64,000 nucleotides of DNA. Origin: Beroe forskalii. Lineage: Eukaryota; Ctenophora; Nuda; Beroida; Beroidae. Position numbers and translations under genes: made by a program. This document shows, in pieces, positions 1 to 12,400 of the stretch; within the stretch, counting starts at the first letter, position 1, and each line of letters starts with the position of its first letter. Location: the NCBI GenBank assembly GCA_011033025.1, contig WFMF01000169.1, forward strand, positions 124,001-188,000, written 5' to 3'. The notes beneath the pieces were generated by a model that saw nothing but the letters and a program-made list of their open reading frames with translations, did not search any database and was not told the origin of the DNA.

Positions 1-349
1 GGTCTCTACGATCTTCTGTTCTCATTTATTGAAAAGGGGCAATTTTGGTCATACGCGTAGGGCTAAAAAGGGGTTTTTCGTCCATAACTCGAAAACTAAA
101 GGGGTTTCGACTTAGAAACTATGCTCTACCCCTCATAATGTGCTCATTCTGCATAGTTTGGTGTATTTATTGGCTTCGTATCTCAATCAGAAGCTGAGAT
201 ATTGCCATTCAAAGTTTTTGCCCCATTTTGAAAGAAAAGGGTCCAAAAGGGGTTGCCCAACTCAGAAGTTGGTTAGTTTTTTCTGGTGCATCTATGGCCT
301 ATGAACTACCGAAAAACGTTCTCAAACCCTACTATACTATTTAGTTCAC
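1..349. other. intron sequence, nothing recognised
   Basis: AT-rich DNA with scattered AAAAGGGG words, inside the intron after ABCC exon 19. No exon or element boundary is clear. Confidence 0.4.
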
Positions 350-452
350 AGGGTGGAGTGTAACATGTCATGGAGCTGGGTGTAACACGCCGAACTCACG
401 ACAACGTTTACCAGGATCACAGTTATCACTTCCGCTACTATCTGACCTCCTC
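350..452 (-). CDS. ABCC gene exon 19 (TMD2 helix)
   Basis: Acceptor TTTCAG, donor GTGAAC. Encodes GGQIVAEVITVILVNVVVSS followed by ACYTQLHDMLHSTL, matching the TMD2 helix and the LH-x-x-(M/L)-L element before the second intracellular loop. The next exon is off the left edge. Confidence 0.82.
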
Positions 453-3400
453 CTGAAATGAAGAGGGTGAAGAGTGAGAGTGGGAATGGGGAGAGTGGGA
501 GTGGGGAGAAATAGAGAGTGGGTCTGAGAAGAAATGAAGAGTGGGGAGAAATGAAAAGATGGTGTGGGAAAGGGGAGAAATGAAGATCTGCAGTAGACTT
601 GTGCAATGTGCCTGGACGAAGTGGCAAACGGATCTATGCCCGGCGAGGGTCTAAGTGTCTAAGCCAATATGGACTTGAACAGACAAGGTCTAGAGATATA
701 GGCAGCGATCAAAAGTGCGGAGGTTTCTTTAATTAATTCTATAGCAATAACTTTTTCAGAAAAAGCATATCATGACGGTTAGGAGAGAATAAGACACACT
801 GACCTGCAAGTAGAAAGTAGTATATTCCTTTAGTTTGCTGTTCTTTGTTCGAATCCTCCTTATTATCCAAGAAATCCTGACTGGAGATAAACTTGTTTCA
901 GATAATCAGACGTGAAATCAGCTGGTGTCAGCAGACGCCAAACTGGTGCCAACTGGCAGTGTTATACTGGTTTCACTTTTTAGAATATGATGATGATGTG
1001 TAAAATTTGGGTCAACTGATAGTTATACGTCAGACTGTAGCACCAATCAGGGAAAACCTCATGGTTTCATGGAGACTTTTTATGCACTTTTTAGGTACTT
1101 CGTATTGAAAGTCCAATGCCACGAAACATGATCTGATTCAATTAATTTGCACCAAAAACAGCATTGAAAAGTAAGGAGGTGCTAGTGGGTCAATAAGTGG
1201 GTTGGTCCAAGTGTGAAGGTGTAAAGATGTTGCACCCGCTGATGATAATGGGGGAATACTTATCAACGATTTTCTCCTTGGTTGGTGCCCTATTGATAAG
1301 GATGAAGGATTCGGGAAAGCTGCATATTGATTGTGGTCGGATAATTCCCAAAAAATGCGGCTAATTACAAAACAGATAGCGCTAAGGTTTGCTTATCAGC
1401 TTGTAATTAGCCTCTTGGCACTGTCCAATGAAATATGGATCTGTCATAGATTAATTCATGTTAAAAGTCGTAACTTCAGGGACCCAGAAATCAGAGTAAT
1501 TGATACCTGATTGCCACGTTTTTGCTGTTCCCCACTGTATCGGGAACGGAGTAGAAGCCATTAATCCACCGTAGGAGGAGCCAGTAGGTGATGGCATTGA
1601 GGAAGGCAGTGCAGAACAACACCACTAGGAGGACACTCAACTTTACCGTGCTGCAACTCTGTATCCACTGGAAAGGAGGTTTTCAACTTGAGGTGGTGAG
1701 TTAGTGAGTAAGTGAGTTGTTGAATAATGGTTTTGCTAGTAAGAGGTTTCAGTGAAGTGAATATCATATGGAGTGAGAAGTATTAGGCCACGTTTTAGAG
1801 AATCACAGGAATAATTAGTAATTACTGCAGTGTACTGCTAAAGTTTTATGTATTCATGTAGCATATGTAGCTATAGCAGATCCATATTATGATTTGGTAC
1901 CTTGTAATCCTATCAGGCAAAGTAGCTACTTGTTAAATGTTCCTTACGAAGCCTTATTATTCCCATAACACACTCGATACTTTACATAACAGTATAACAC
2001 TCTCTTTTTGTTACTTCACAGCGTACCTTTACGAGATTACTACTAATTGAGAACGAAGTGAGACATTTCGGCGATCAAAAACAATCGATAAAGTAATCTG
2101 ATTAAAGGCATCGATTAATCTAATATGATCGACCATAGAGCAAAGAGCATACGGAATGAGTAAATGAATACAAGGGAATAAATTTTAGTGGTTACTGTTT
2201 GGCGACAACAGTATATTAGAGTCAGTTTTGTTTTTGTGACCACTTCATGCTATTTTAGTATTAATATTTTAACTTATGGCCGGCAATTATGATTACGAAC
2301 AGGTAGCTTTTGTCACAACTTCATCTGATTAAAATGGAACTAAAAACTATGAACCTTGAAATTGACGAAGCAACATGGCAAAATAAAGCAGCAAATAAAA
2401 ATTCGTTAATTCAACAAAATCGTTAGTCCGAAGATTTGGACAAGTGACTATGAATCGAAAATCAAAAAATCAAAATGTCAAAATGCTGGAGCATCATGCT
2501 GCAGTTGTCACTGAATGCCGCCCATAAAAACGGCAATCCCCCAAGGGGGCTTTCAATCAATCATTTTGACATAATTAACTGCTGATGTCTGACATTAAAT
2601 ACTAATATCTGATATTGACTGCTAGCGTCTGACATGTATCAGTAGGGAACTGTAATTCGAGAAAGCATAGAGTATCTTCAGGAGTTCCACAAGGTTCTGT
2701 ACTTGGCCCTGTACTATTCGTACTCTACATAAATGACATCCCCGAGTGCATTAACAATCTGTTGCTCCTATTTGCAGACGACGCGAAGCTGTGCTGTGAA
2801 GCTGAGAAGCTAACCCTAAATCAGGCAGATTTGGACACACTTGCCGAATGGCAGAACAATTGGAGCTTATCGTTCAACACAGCAGACCTCAAATGCAAAG
2901 TTATGCACATTGGAAAAGACAACCCTCAGGCTACTTACTATCTGAATGAATCACCTCTTCCCTTACCTTCCAAAAGTGGGTAGCAGGAGTAGCACTGCTA
3001 CCGAGGGGATTTTTTTTCAAAACCGAGGGGATTTTCAAGTCAAGATGCACGCACGCGCAGCGTGCGTGCCACAACGAAATCTCAAATAAAAATTTGATAA
3101 AAAATTGTATTTATTTGCAACTAATGTGTTCAAATAACAACGTAAATCAATTTTAACTCTAAAGATGCATATGTTGGGGGAATACAAACATACAAAAGGA
3201 CGTGAGGGGAAGTGATCATAAGGTGAGGGGAAGCCGGTAGTGAGGCAAGGGAAAGTGAAGTAGAGGGGAAGATGGTGTTATGGTCAGATGGGCTGAGGGG
3301 AATTAAGGCGAGGGACTTTGCTGAGTTAAAGTAAAGTGAGGGGAATTAAGAAATTAAGATGAGGGGAAGTAAGGTGAGGGTAATTAAGTAATTACTAAGG

Positions 3401-6400
3401 TAAGGGGTATGGTGAGGGAAGTATGGTGAGGGGGAAGCGGTGTGAGGGGCAATATGGTGAGGTAATTTAGGTGATTCGTGATGAGATGTAAGGTGAGGGA
3501 AAATGAGGTGAGGGAAAAAGCGATGAATGCCACACAAGAGGAAAATACTGGCCATTGTAAACTTTTGTAATAGTTCGATGATAAATAATCGATAAAAAAC
3601 GCCTTTGGCAAGAAAGGATTGTTTATCAAATTAAACATAACCAGATTGATCTCAGAGGCATACTCAGGCACAAAACCTGAAAAATTTTCGCCTGCGGCGG
3701 GCTGTTGTGATTCAATTATGTCACTAATTTGATTCTGCACACAATCTCAGATGTAATACTTTCACAATTTTTGCCTACGGCTGGCTGTTTTAATCACATT
3801 ATACATAAACAGATTGATGTTCGAGGCAGATTCAGGTGGAAAACCTTAGAAATTTTCGCCTGCGGCGGGCTGTTCTGATCGAATTTTGCCACTTCATTGA
3901 TCCTAGAAACAATCTCAGATGTAAAACTTTCACGATTCTTGCCTATGGCTGGGTCCTGTTTTAATCACATTATACATTAACCAAATTGATCTTAGAGACA
4001 GATTCACATAAAAACATTAAAAATTTTGCGCTCTGCGGCGGGCTGTTGTGGTCCAATTATGTCACTAAAATCTAAATTGATCCTAGACACAATCTAAGGT
4101 ATAAAACCTGCACAATTTTTGCCTACGGCTGGCTGTTTTAATCACATAATACATTAACTAGATTGATGTTAGAGGTAGATTCAGGTGCAAAACCTTAAAA
4201 ATTTTCGCCTGCGGCAGGCTGTAATGATCGAATTATACCACTTAATTGATCCGAGACACAATCTCAGGTGTAAAACTTTCATTAGTCTTGCCTATGGGCT
4301 ATGGCTAGCTGTTTTAATCACATTATACATTAACCAAATTGATCTTAGAGGCAGATTCAGGCACAAAATAATTTAAAAAAAATTTGCCTGCGGCGGGCTG
4401 TGGTGATCCAATTATGTCACTAAATTGATCCTAGACACAATCTAAGGTATAAAACCTTCACAATTTTTGCCTACGGCTGGCTGTTTTAATCACATTATGC
4501 ATTAACTAAATTGATCTTAAAGAGTTAAAGGCAGATTCATGTGCAAAACCTTGAAAATTTTCGCCTGCGGCGGGCTGTACTTAATTGTCACTTAATTGAC
4601 TCTTGCCTCTGAGCAAGCTTGAAACCGAGGGGATTTTGAAATCTGCTACCGAGGGGATTTTCCTTTTTGGAAGGTAAGTCTTCCAACGACTAATGAAGAA
4701 AAGGACCTAGGAGTCTGGACTACTAACAACTATGAGTGGTCTACACACATTGATAAAAGTGTTAAAAAAGCAAGATCTACTACTGCTTGGATAATGAGGT
4801 CAATCATAGACAAGAAGAAACCAATTATGCTTAAGCTTTATAAGTCGCTAGTAAGACCCCATATTGAATACTGTGTTCAACTGTGGACCCCAGCAATAAG
4901 GAGAGGAAACTGGGAAAATATAATGAAGTTGGAGCATTGCCAACGGAATACACGAGGCAGATAAAAGGACTTGGGGAGCTATCCTATAGGAAGAGGCTGG
5001 AAGAATTAGGTCTCACAACACTTGTAGAAAGGCGTGTAAGAGGAGACTTAATCGAAACATTTAAAATCTTCAGAGGAATTACAAACTATGGGAAAAATAT
5101 GTTCCGATCATCCAGAAGTGGTCAAAAACTGCTCTTTCCCATCGGCAAGCCTAGTCAACAACAGTTAGACTTTATCAATGCCAGGGTGATTCAGTACTGG
5201 AATAAACTCCCTAATACAGTGAAGAATAGTGATAATGTTGATACTTTTAAGGCAAGACTTGAAGCCTACAAAGTGGAAATGTTACACACAGGAGATCAGT
5301 CTGACTCGTACTACTGGAGTGTTTCAGAGCTTCTTCTTAGCAAAATCAATGATGAATCACGAGCTGATCACATCGAGTTCCTTCGAGGAAATCCCGAAGT
5401 TGCAAAACACCGTAAAATTTGCATGAATAGCTAAATTGATTCGTTAAATATAGCGAAACATGAAATGATCTACGTGTCACTACCTTGTGGTGATCGAAAA
5501 GGTAGTGAGAACTACTTGAGTTGTCAAGCGACAAAAACTCTAATTATTATTATTATAGACTGTTGATGTCTGACATTGACTGTTATTGTTTACTGAATGT
5601 CTTCAAAATGCTCTATGGAATAATGCTTACCTCTCTGTAAGAGGAGAGCGGGATGGTCTTGACACAGATGTCATCTGGTACGTTGTCTGTTATCCTGTTC
5701 TTCTCAAGTCTCTTCCTGAAAAAAACATGGTTAAGCCCTCATGTGCACAATATAACGTTAAACACTTTTTACTTTTTTACTATTGTTACTTAATACTTAT
5801 AGTTACTAAACCCCTCATTATCGGAGAGTGCTTTTCGCGTGTAATAATGCTGTAATGGATGACGTCATTGTCAACGACTCAAGCCTGTATGAATTCATGA
5901 AAATAGGTATCACTGCTTTAATGGCCTAATTTTCGTTGCAGGCGTGTTACACCCAAAGTTATAATGATATCGAAGGTATTATTGTGCATTTTCTGTGGTG
6001 TTACATGGTACGTTGACATAAACAATTACTGTTTGCTAGCAACTGCTGATTTATTGACTCCTGTGAGTAATTTCTTCAGTTATAATGAGTTATTGGAATA
6101 TCGGACTAACAGGCTTTTATTATCGTGCTGCAAACTTTTAATTTGTTTCTGGCACTATGAAGGTGGATGATAAGAGTTAAGACTTTTTCTAAGATGTGAA
6201 ATTACTGAAATGTGAAATTCGAGAAGAAGGATGTCTCCTGACAAAGTGTTCTCCCTAGAGAATCAAGATGTTATCTCAGGGTTTTGAAAATTTAAGTTAA
6301 AATCTCTGCTCAGGAGAAGGTTTTGGAGGAGGTTCCAAACATTACTCCACCTACCGCTTTACCAGTGTATCACCCTACTTTCCAATCCTTTGTATCAGCT

Positions 6401-9400
6401 ATCATAAGATCATATCACATTTACACAGCATTTCCACAGTATTTCCAAACCTGAGAGGGACGGGTGGAGGAGGGGAATGGGAGGACCGGGCGACTCTCAG
6501 GTCCAGAAACACTGAGTTATCCTTGTCCAGGTGGGTAGGACTTCCTGCGTACTCGATCTTACCCTCGTGTAGCAGTATCACCTGTTAGTGAGCGGTTATT
6601 GACTAACGAACAGGACTATCTATAATCATCAAACGAGGAGGCGTTAGCCGAGTTTGATAATTGATTAATGTTGATAATACACGATCTATGAACCGGTTAG
6701 TTGTATGTTTGTATTATCACCGAACATAGTTCAGGTGAGTGAGATTGACTTCACGAAAATTTGCTCTGAGCCATTCGGCTTAAATTTCTAGCCGCAAAAA
6801 TCTGTTGCTGCACCCAAACCACGAATGTTTAAATTGTCGGCTTGCCCATTTAATTTGGTTGCCATAGTTACTTTACCTGGTGGGCGTGTTCCACTAGTCT
6901 CGGATCACTGGTTGTCATAACCACCGTTTTGTCCTCCTCTCCTGCAAAAAGCAGCACAGACTCGAAGAAGAACTGCTCTCTGGACTGAGCGTCCAGACCG
7001 GCCAGGGGCTCGTCCAGGAGGAGAACAGGAGCGTGGGAGTAGAAGGCTCGAGCCAGGGAGATGGGGTGGTAGCTGTTACTCTTTATCTCCTGGATCTGGG
7101 AGATAAGGGAGATTAGTCACTGCTACCAGGGGAGATAAGGGACATAAGTCACTGCTTCCAGGGGAGATAAGGGAGATTAGTCACTGCTTCCAGAGAAGAT
7201 AAGGGAGATTAGTCACTGGTTCCAGGGGAGATAAGGGAGATTATTCACTGCTTTCAGGGGAGATAAGGCGGTTAGTTACTGCTTCCAGGGGAGATAAGGG
7301 GGATTAGTCACTGCTTCCAGGGAAGATAAGGGAGATTAGTCACTGCTTCCAGAGAGTCTGGGGAGATAAGGCGGTTAGTTACTGCTTCCAGGGGAGATAA
7401 GGGGGATTAGTCACTGCTTTCAGGGGAGATAAGGGAGATTAGTCACTGCTTCCAGAGAGTATGGGGAGATAAGGGAGATTAGTCACTGCTTCCAGGGGAG
7501 ATAAGGGAGATAAGTCACTGCTTCCAGGGGAGATAAGGGAGATTAGTCACTGCTTCCAGGGGAGATAAGGGAGATTAGTCACTGCTTCCAGGGGAGATAA
7601 GGGAGATTAGTCACTGCTTCCAGGGGAGATAAGGGAGATTAGTCACTGCTTCCAGGGGAGATAAGGGAGATTAGTCACTGCTTACAGGGGAGATAAGGGA
7701 GATTAGTCACTGCTTCCAGGGGAAATAAGGGAGATTAGTCACTGCTTCCAGGGAGATAAGGGAGATTAGTCACTGCTTACAGGGGAGATAAGGGAGATAA
7801 GTCACTGCTTACAGGGGAGATAAGGGAGATTAGTCACTGCTTCCAGGGGAGATAAGGGAGATTAGTCACTGCTTCCAGGGGAGATAAGGAGATTAGTCAC
7901 TGCTTCCAGGGAGATAAGGAAGATTAGTCACTGCTTCCAGGGGAGATAAGGGAGATTAGTCACTGCTTCCAGGGAGATAAGGGAGATTAGTCACTGCTTC
8001 CAGGGGAGATAAGGGAGATTAGTCACTGCTTCCAGGGGAGATAAGGGAGATTAGTCACTGCTTCCAGGGGAGATAAGGGAGATTAGTCACTGCTTCCAGG
8101 GGAGATAAGGGAGATAAGTCACTGCTTCCCTGATTCCATAGAGATAGGGGAGATAAGGGAAACACGCCGGTTATCAATATGAATTATGAAATTCAATGTG
8201 ACAAGAATCTCATTAGCCTAATGACAATAGGTTATGTTTAGAGGCTTGCTTATTGCTTTATTGCTGTCTAACTTAGGTTTTGAAGTTAAGTTCCGACTAA
8301 TATAAGAACTACTTAGGTTTCGAATTTTTCGACAAGATTCCACTTAATCCAGTCACCTTGGTTCATGCTGGCTCATCTGCCTTGGCTTAGCGGCTTCATT
8401 GATACCCACTGATGCAAGTATCTGCATCTGATTCCGAGGTAAACATTTCTATTTTGGACCCTCTCTCTTGACATAGAGCTGATCAAATTGACACTACAGT
8501 GCTGATGAAATCAGGAATTTGACAGGTTTAGCACTACAGTGCCTAGTAATTAATTATAATCGGCACAAAGGCAACTAGTGGATTCTAGATACACTGCATA
8601 AACCTCACTAGGTTTATAATCCACTACCCTATCATAGAATCCTGATAATGCGTGTTGTCATCGACAGCAGCTAGTGCTTTAGTGCAATTAGGCTATCTTC
8701 CAGTATAATCATGTTTATTAATCGGCCTCCAACAAAAGGAATCCTGATTACATCTCGATTATTCTTATGTAATAGCCTTTAACGTCTAGACTCTTTGAGT
8801 GTGGATGCTTGGCAGGGAGGCTTCCCCCAGACATTGACCAGTTCCATTGTTTTCTCAGGCAAAATAAAGCTAAGACATGACAATTTCAGCACTAATATTA
8901 TATTGAGGCTATGATAGAAGGCACATAGAATGTACATTGTACACACAGGGTGTAGTATATATAGTATATACAAGTTACAAAGTTGTGAACAAAGGTTTCT
9001 CTCAGGTATCAACACACAACAACATGGGAAATTTACAGGTTCAAGTTTATAGACATTGGGTAGGTGTAAGAAAGGGAGGGGGGAGTGTGCGTGCCTTTAA
9101 AGCACAAAAGGAATCTATGGGATTGGTAGAATAAAGTTACCTTGTGACAACCCTGCGTTTAGTGTCTTACTGACCATTGACCTTGCTTACACGCTTATAT
9201 GTCTGACATTTCATGTCTAAAAAACTTAATAATGTACACTCGGGAACTTCAACAGGTTTCCTGCACGTAGCTTCAATCAGAATATATAATAGTCTCACGC
9301 ACATTTAACATAGCTCCTCTGCGAATTACATCCCTTGATATCTAGCGTCTCTCACATACACTTTATAAGGATGCTAAATGAAAAACCCATCTATTACATG

Positions 9401-12400
9401 AGCTCTATTTGATAAATCCGACACCGCATCAATGTTATATCTTCTCTACATCAACATCATATAAAATAGATCTTTGTTAATTCACATGCCAAGATATCAT
9501 GCGTCTTCTTTGTATCCTCATGTAATTTATAGCCCCAAGATGAATATTATTCACAGTCATCCCCAAACCACAGCTACATATAACCTACGTGTTACAAATA
9601 TGCAAACACGTTCGACTATTATATTACTTTAGCGAAAGCCATTCATAACATATCTAAATTTATCACGGCTCCACTCTTCGAGTGTCGCGTGATAAATTAG
9701 ATATAAATATTTCGTAGCAAGCTACTCAATATTTATATCCTATTACATACTCATTTCATTCGTATGTAATAGAGATATGTTAATTCCTGGTCTTTCGCTA
9801 AAGTACATATAATATTTATTGTGAGTTTGTACCATGCAGTAAAAAATTAAAAAGTGCAGTTATATTGGCACAGTTACCCTTACTCACTACCCCTGTCCCC
9901 CAATCAGGCATTGTAACATATCTGTTACTCACTGTTCACTGTTACTCCGTCTGTTACTCTGTCTGTTACTCTGTCTGTTACTCACTGTTACTCCGTCTGT
10001 TACTCCGACTGTTACTCACTGTTACTCACTGGTCACTGTTACTCACTGCTACTCACTGTTCACAGTAACTCTGTCTGTTACTCATTGTTACTCACTTTTA
10101 CTCACTGTTAGTCAGTGTTACTCACATTTATTCACTTTTACTCACTGTTACTCACTGGTCACTGCTACTCCGTCTGCTACTCCGTCTGTTACTCACTGTT
10201 ACTCCGTCTGTTACTCCGTCTGTTACTCCGACTGTTACTCACTGGTCACTGTTACTCACTGCTACTCACTGTTCACAGTAACTCTGTCTGTTACTCATTG
10301 TTACTCACTTTTACTCACTGTTAGTCACTGTTACTCACATTTATTCACTTTTACTTACTGTTACTCACTGGTCACTGCTACTCCGTCTGTTACTCACTGC
10401 TACTCACTGATTCACTGTTACTCACTGTTACTCACTGTTACTCACTGTTACTCACTTTTACTTCGTCTGTTACTCACTGTTACGCACATTTACTCACTGT
10501 TACTCACTGTTAATCACTGTTACTCACTGTTACTCACATTTAGCGTGTGTTCCTTCAGGTTACAGAGTGTGATTATCTTGAGGTATCTGTCTGCCTCGTA
10601 CTCTGCCCCAAACAACACGTTCTCTTTCACCGTACCACCTGTAAAACATGTGTGATGGAGCAACGCAGCATATTTTGGTATAACGGGGACCTGGAACAAG
10701 AAGAAATGTGGTTTGGCGTCATGAATTAAATATCTTACGATACGATATATAACACTTTGATTATGACGTCACTCTCAACGCATATAATTTGGATTATTTG
10801 CGCGCGCGGCATACACTCCAGTAATTGAAGGGATTTATATTTCACTCTCTGTGTAATTAATGATAATAATCCTGTGATTCATGCTTTCATGTATAAGGAC
10901 GTGAGTCCTCTTACTCTTTTAAATTTATTATCCATTAAATTCAAGTGCCTTATTACTTAACCTTACCCTCATACCAACGCAGAAAATATGTAAAATTATG
11001 TATGAAGTAAATGTCCCCTTTTCAACTCAGTCGCAATTTACACCAAGTCATGACGATATTGCGACAATGCGGCGCCTGTTACAGACTGTGACAGGCGTCG
11101 CAACTCGCAAAATCTTCATATCAAACACCCTGTCGATAAGGTCTGTAGACAGGGTACTTAACTAAATAGTGAACTCTACAATTGGATCGCGAGTGGTAAA
11201 AATGAGTGGTGAAATAACTAGTGGTAAGTCATTTTTGGCATGAGTGCGCGCCGTAAACTCGTAAAGTCGTAAAGTAATAATTCATTTCAAAATTTCAGTT
11301 ATTGTTATTCTATTATAACGTATTATTTGACTATTACTATGATTTAAGAATGCAACCCACCGAATATTTCAGGCTGCTGGGCAGCCACTGCCACACTGGT
11401 GTCAGGAGCCCAGGACACATTACCCACCATGCAGTGCATCTCAGATAGGAGGGCAGAGAGCAGCGAGGTTTTACCTGACCCTGGCTGACCTACGAGGGGA
11501 GGATGTGTCAAAGAGATGAGGGGTGAGGAGTGAGGGATGAGATGAGAGGTGAGGGGTGAGGAGTGAGGAGTGAGGAGTGAGGAGTGAGGGGTGAGGAGTG
11601 AGGAGTGGGGTTGAGGAGTGAGGAGTGCATCTCAGATAGGAGGGCAGAGAGCAGCGAGGTTTTACCTGACCCTGGCTGACCTACGAGGGGAGGATGTGTT
11701 TAGGAGGTGAGGAGTGAGGAGTGAGATGAGGGGTGAGGAGTGGGAGTGGGGAATGAGTAGGCAAGGCTGAAGCCTTACACATTCCTCACTCCTCACTCCT
11801 CACTCCTAATGCGAGGAATTCTTTCACCTAGATAATTATTAATTAGATAGTGTAAAGAATGTACAAGTTACATAGGTACCGAAAAAAAGCATTCATTGTT
11901 GGAATTGTTACCGCGCAACGAAGCGATGCACACATTTTATTCAAGGTCTTCACCGATATTTCTACATATTGACATAAAATCATCAAGATAATTACTAAGT
12001 GAGTGTACATGCAAGGCCGAAAAATTAATGGAGCCTACGTTACGTTTACATGTCACTGAATTCTGAAATGTACTATGCTCTAACATTCAATAATAGTTAT
12101 GCTAATTTTCATGACATACAATAACTCACGGCATGATACATGCCAACATACCCGCATAATATTCAGTAACATACCTAGAATAAGGGTTAATTTCCCCTTC
12201 GGAATTCGGAGGTTGATGTCAGTGAGTATTTTTGGCGACATTCGTGCTGTCCCCCAAGCGAATGTGGCGTTGTTGATGCTTGCTATGTTCTCTGTACCAG
12301 AGGCGTCAGTTAGTTCCTGAGGATTGAGCGGGAATAGATCAGGAAATCATGTTCATTCCGTTATTTTATCGCGATAAAAATGATTGATATCATGTAGACT

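Larger units (their letters stand above)
2962..4678. mobile_element. non-autonomous DNA element inserted in the LINE
   Basis: A 1717-bp insertion bounded by terminal inverted repeats CTTACCTTCCAAAAG on the left and CTTTTTGGAAGGTAAG on the right. TCTTCC is duplicated on both sides (2956-2961 and 4679-4684), and removing the insert plus one TCTTCC restores the LINE frame. Subterminal copies of CTACCGAGGGGATTTT occur at both ends in the same orientation. The inside holds GA-rich low-complexity DNA and about six tandem units; no transposase frame is visible. The superfamily is not assigned. Confidence 0.8.
2640..5560 (+). mobile_element. CR1/jockey-like LINE relic, 5'-truncated and interrupted
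   Basis: The left part (2660-2961) reads SGVPQGSVLGPVLFVLYIND and LLFADDAKL, the reverse transcriptase catalytic region with the FADD box. After an inserted element (2962-4678) the reading continues as LPTTNEEKDLGVW, IMLKLYKSLVRPHIEYCVQLW and, after a frameshift near 4950, IKGLGELSYRKRLEELGL to a stop at 5434. These are the usual C-terminal motifs of non-LTR retrotransposons. The 3' end has an ATT-rich tail (about 5541-5560). GTCTGACAT-containing sequence flanks both sides (2617-2636 and 5560-5578) and may be a target duplication, though it lies in locally repetitive DNA. The element sits in an ABCC intron and is dead: no endonuclease domain, an insertion and a frameshift. Confidence 0.85.
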
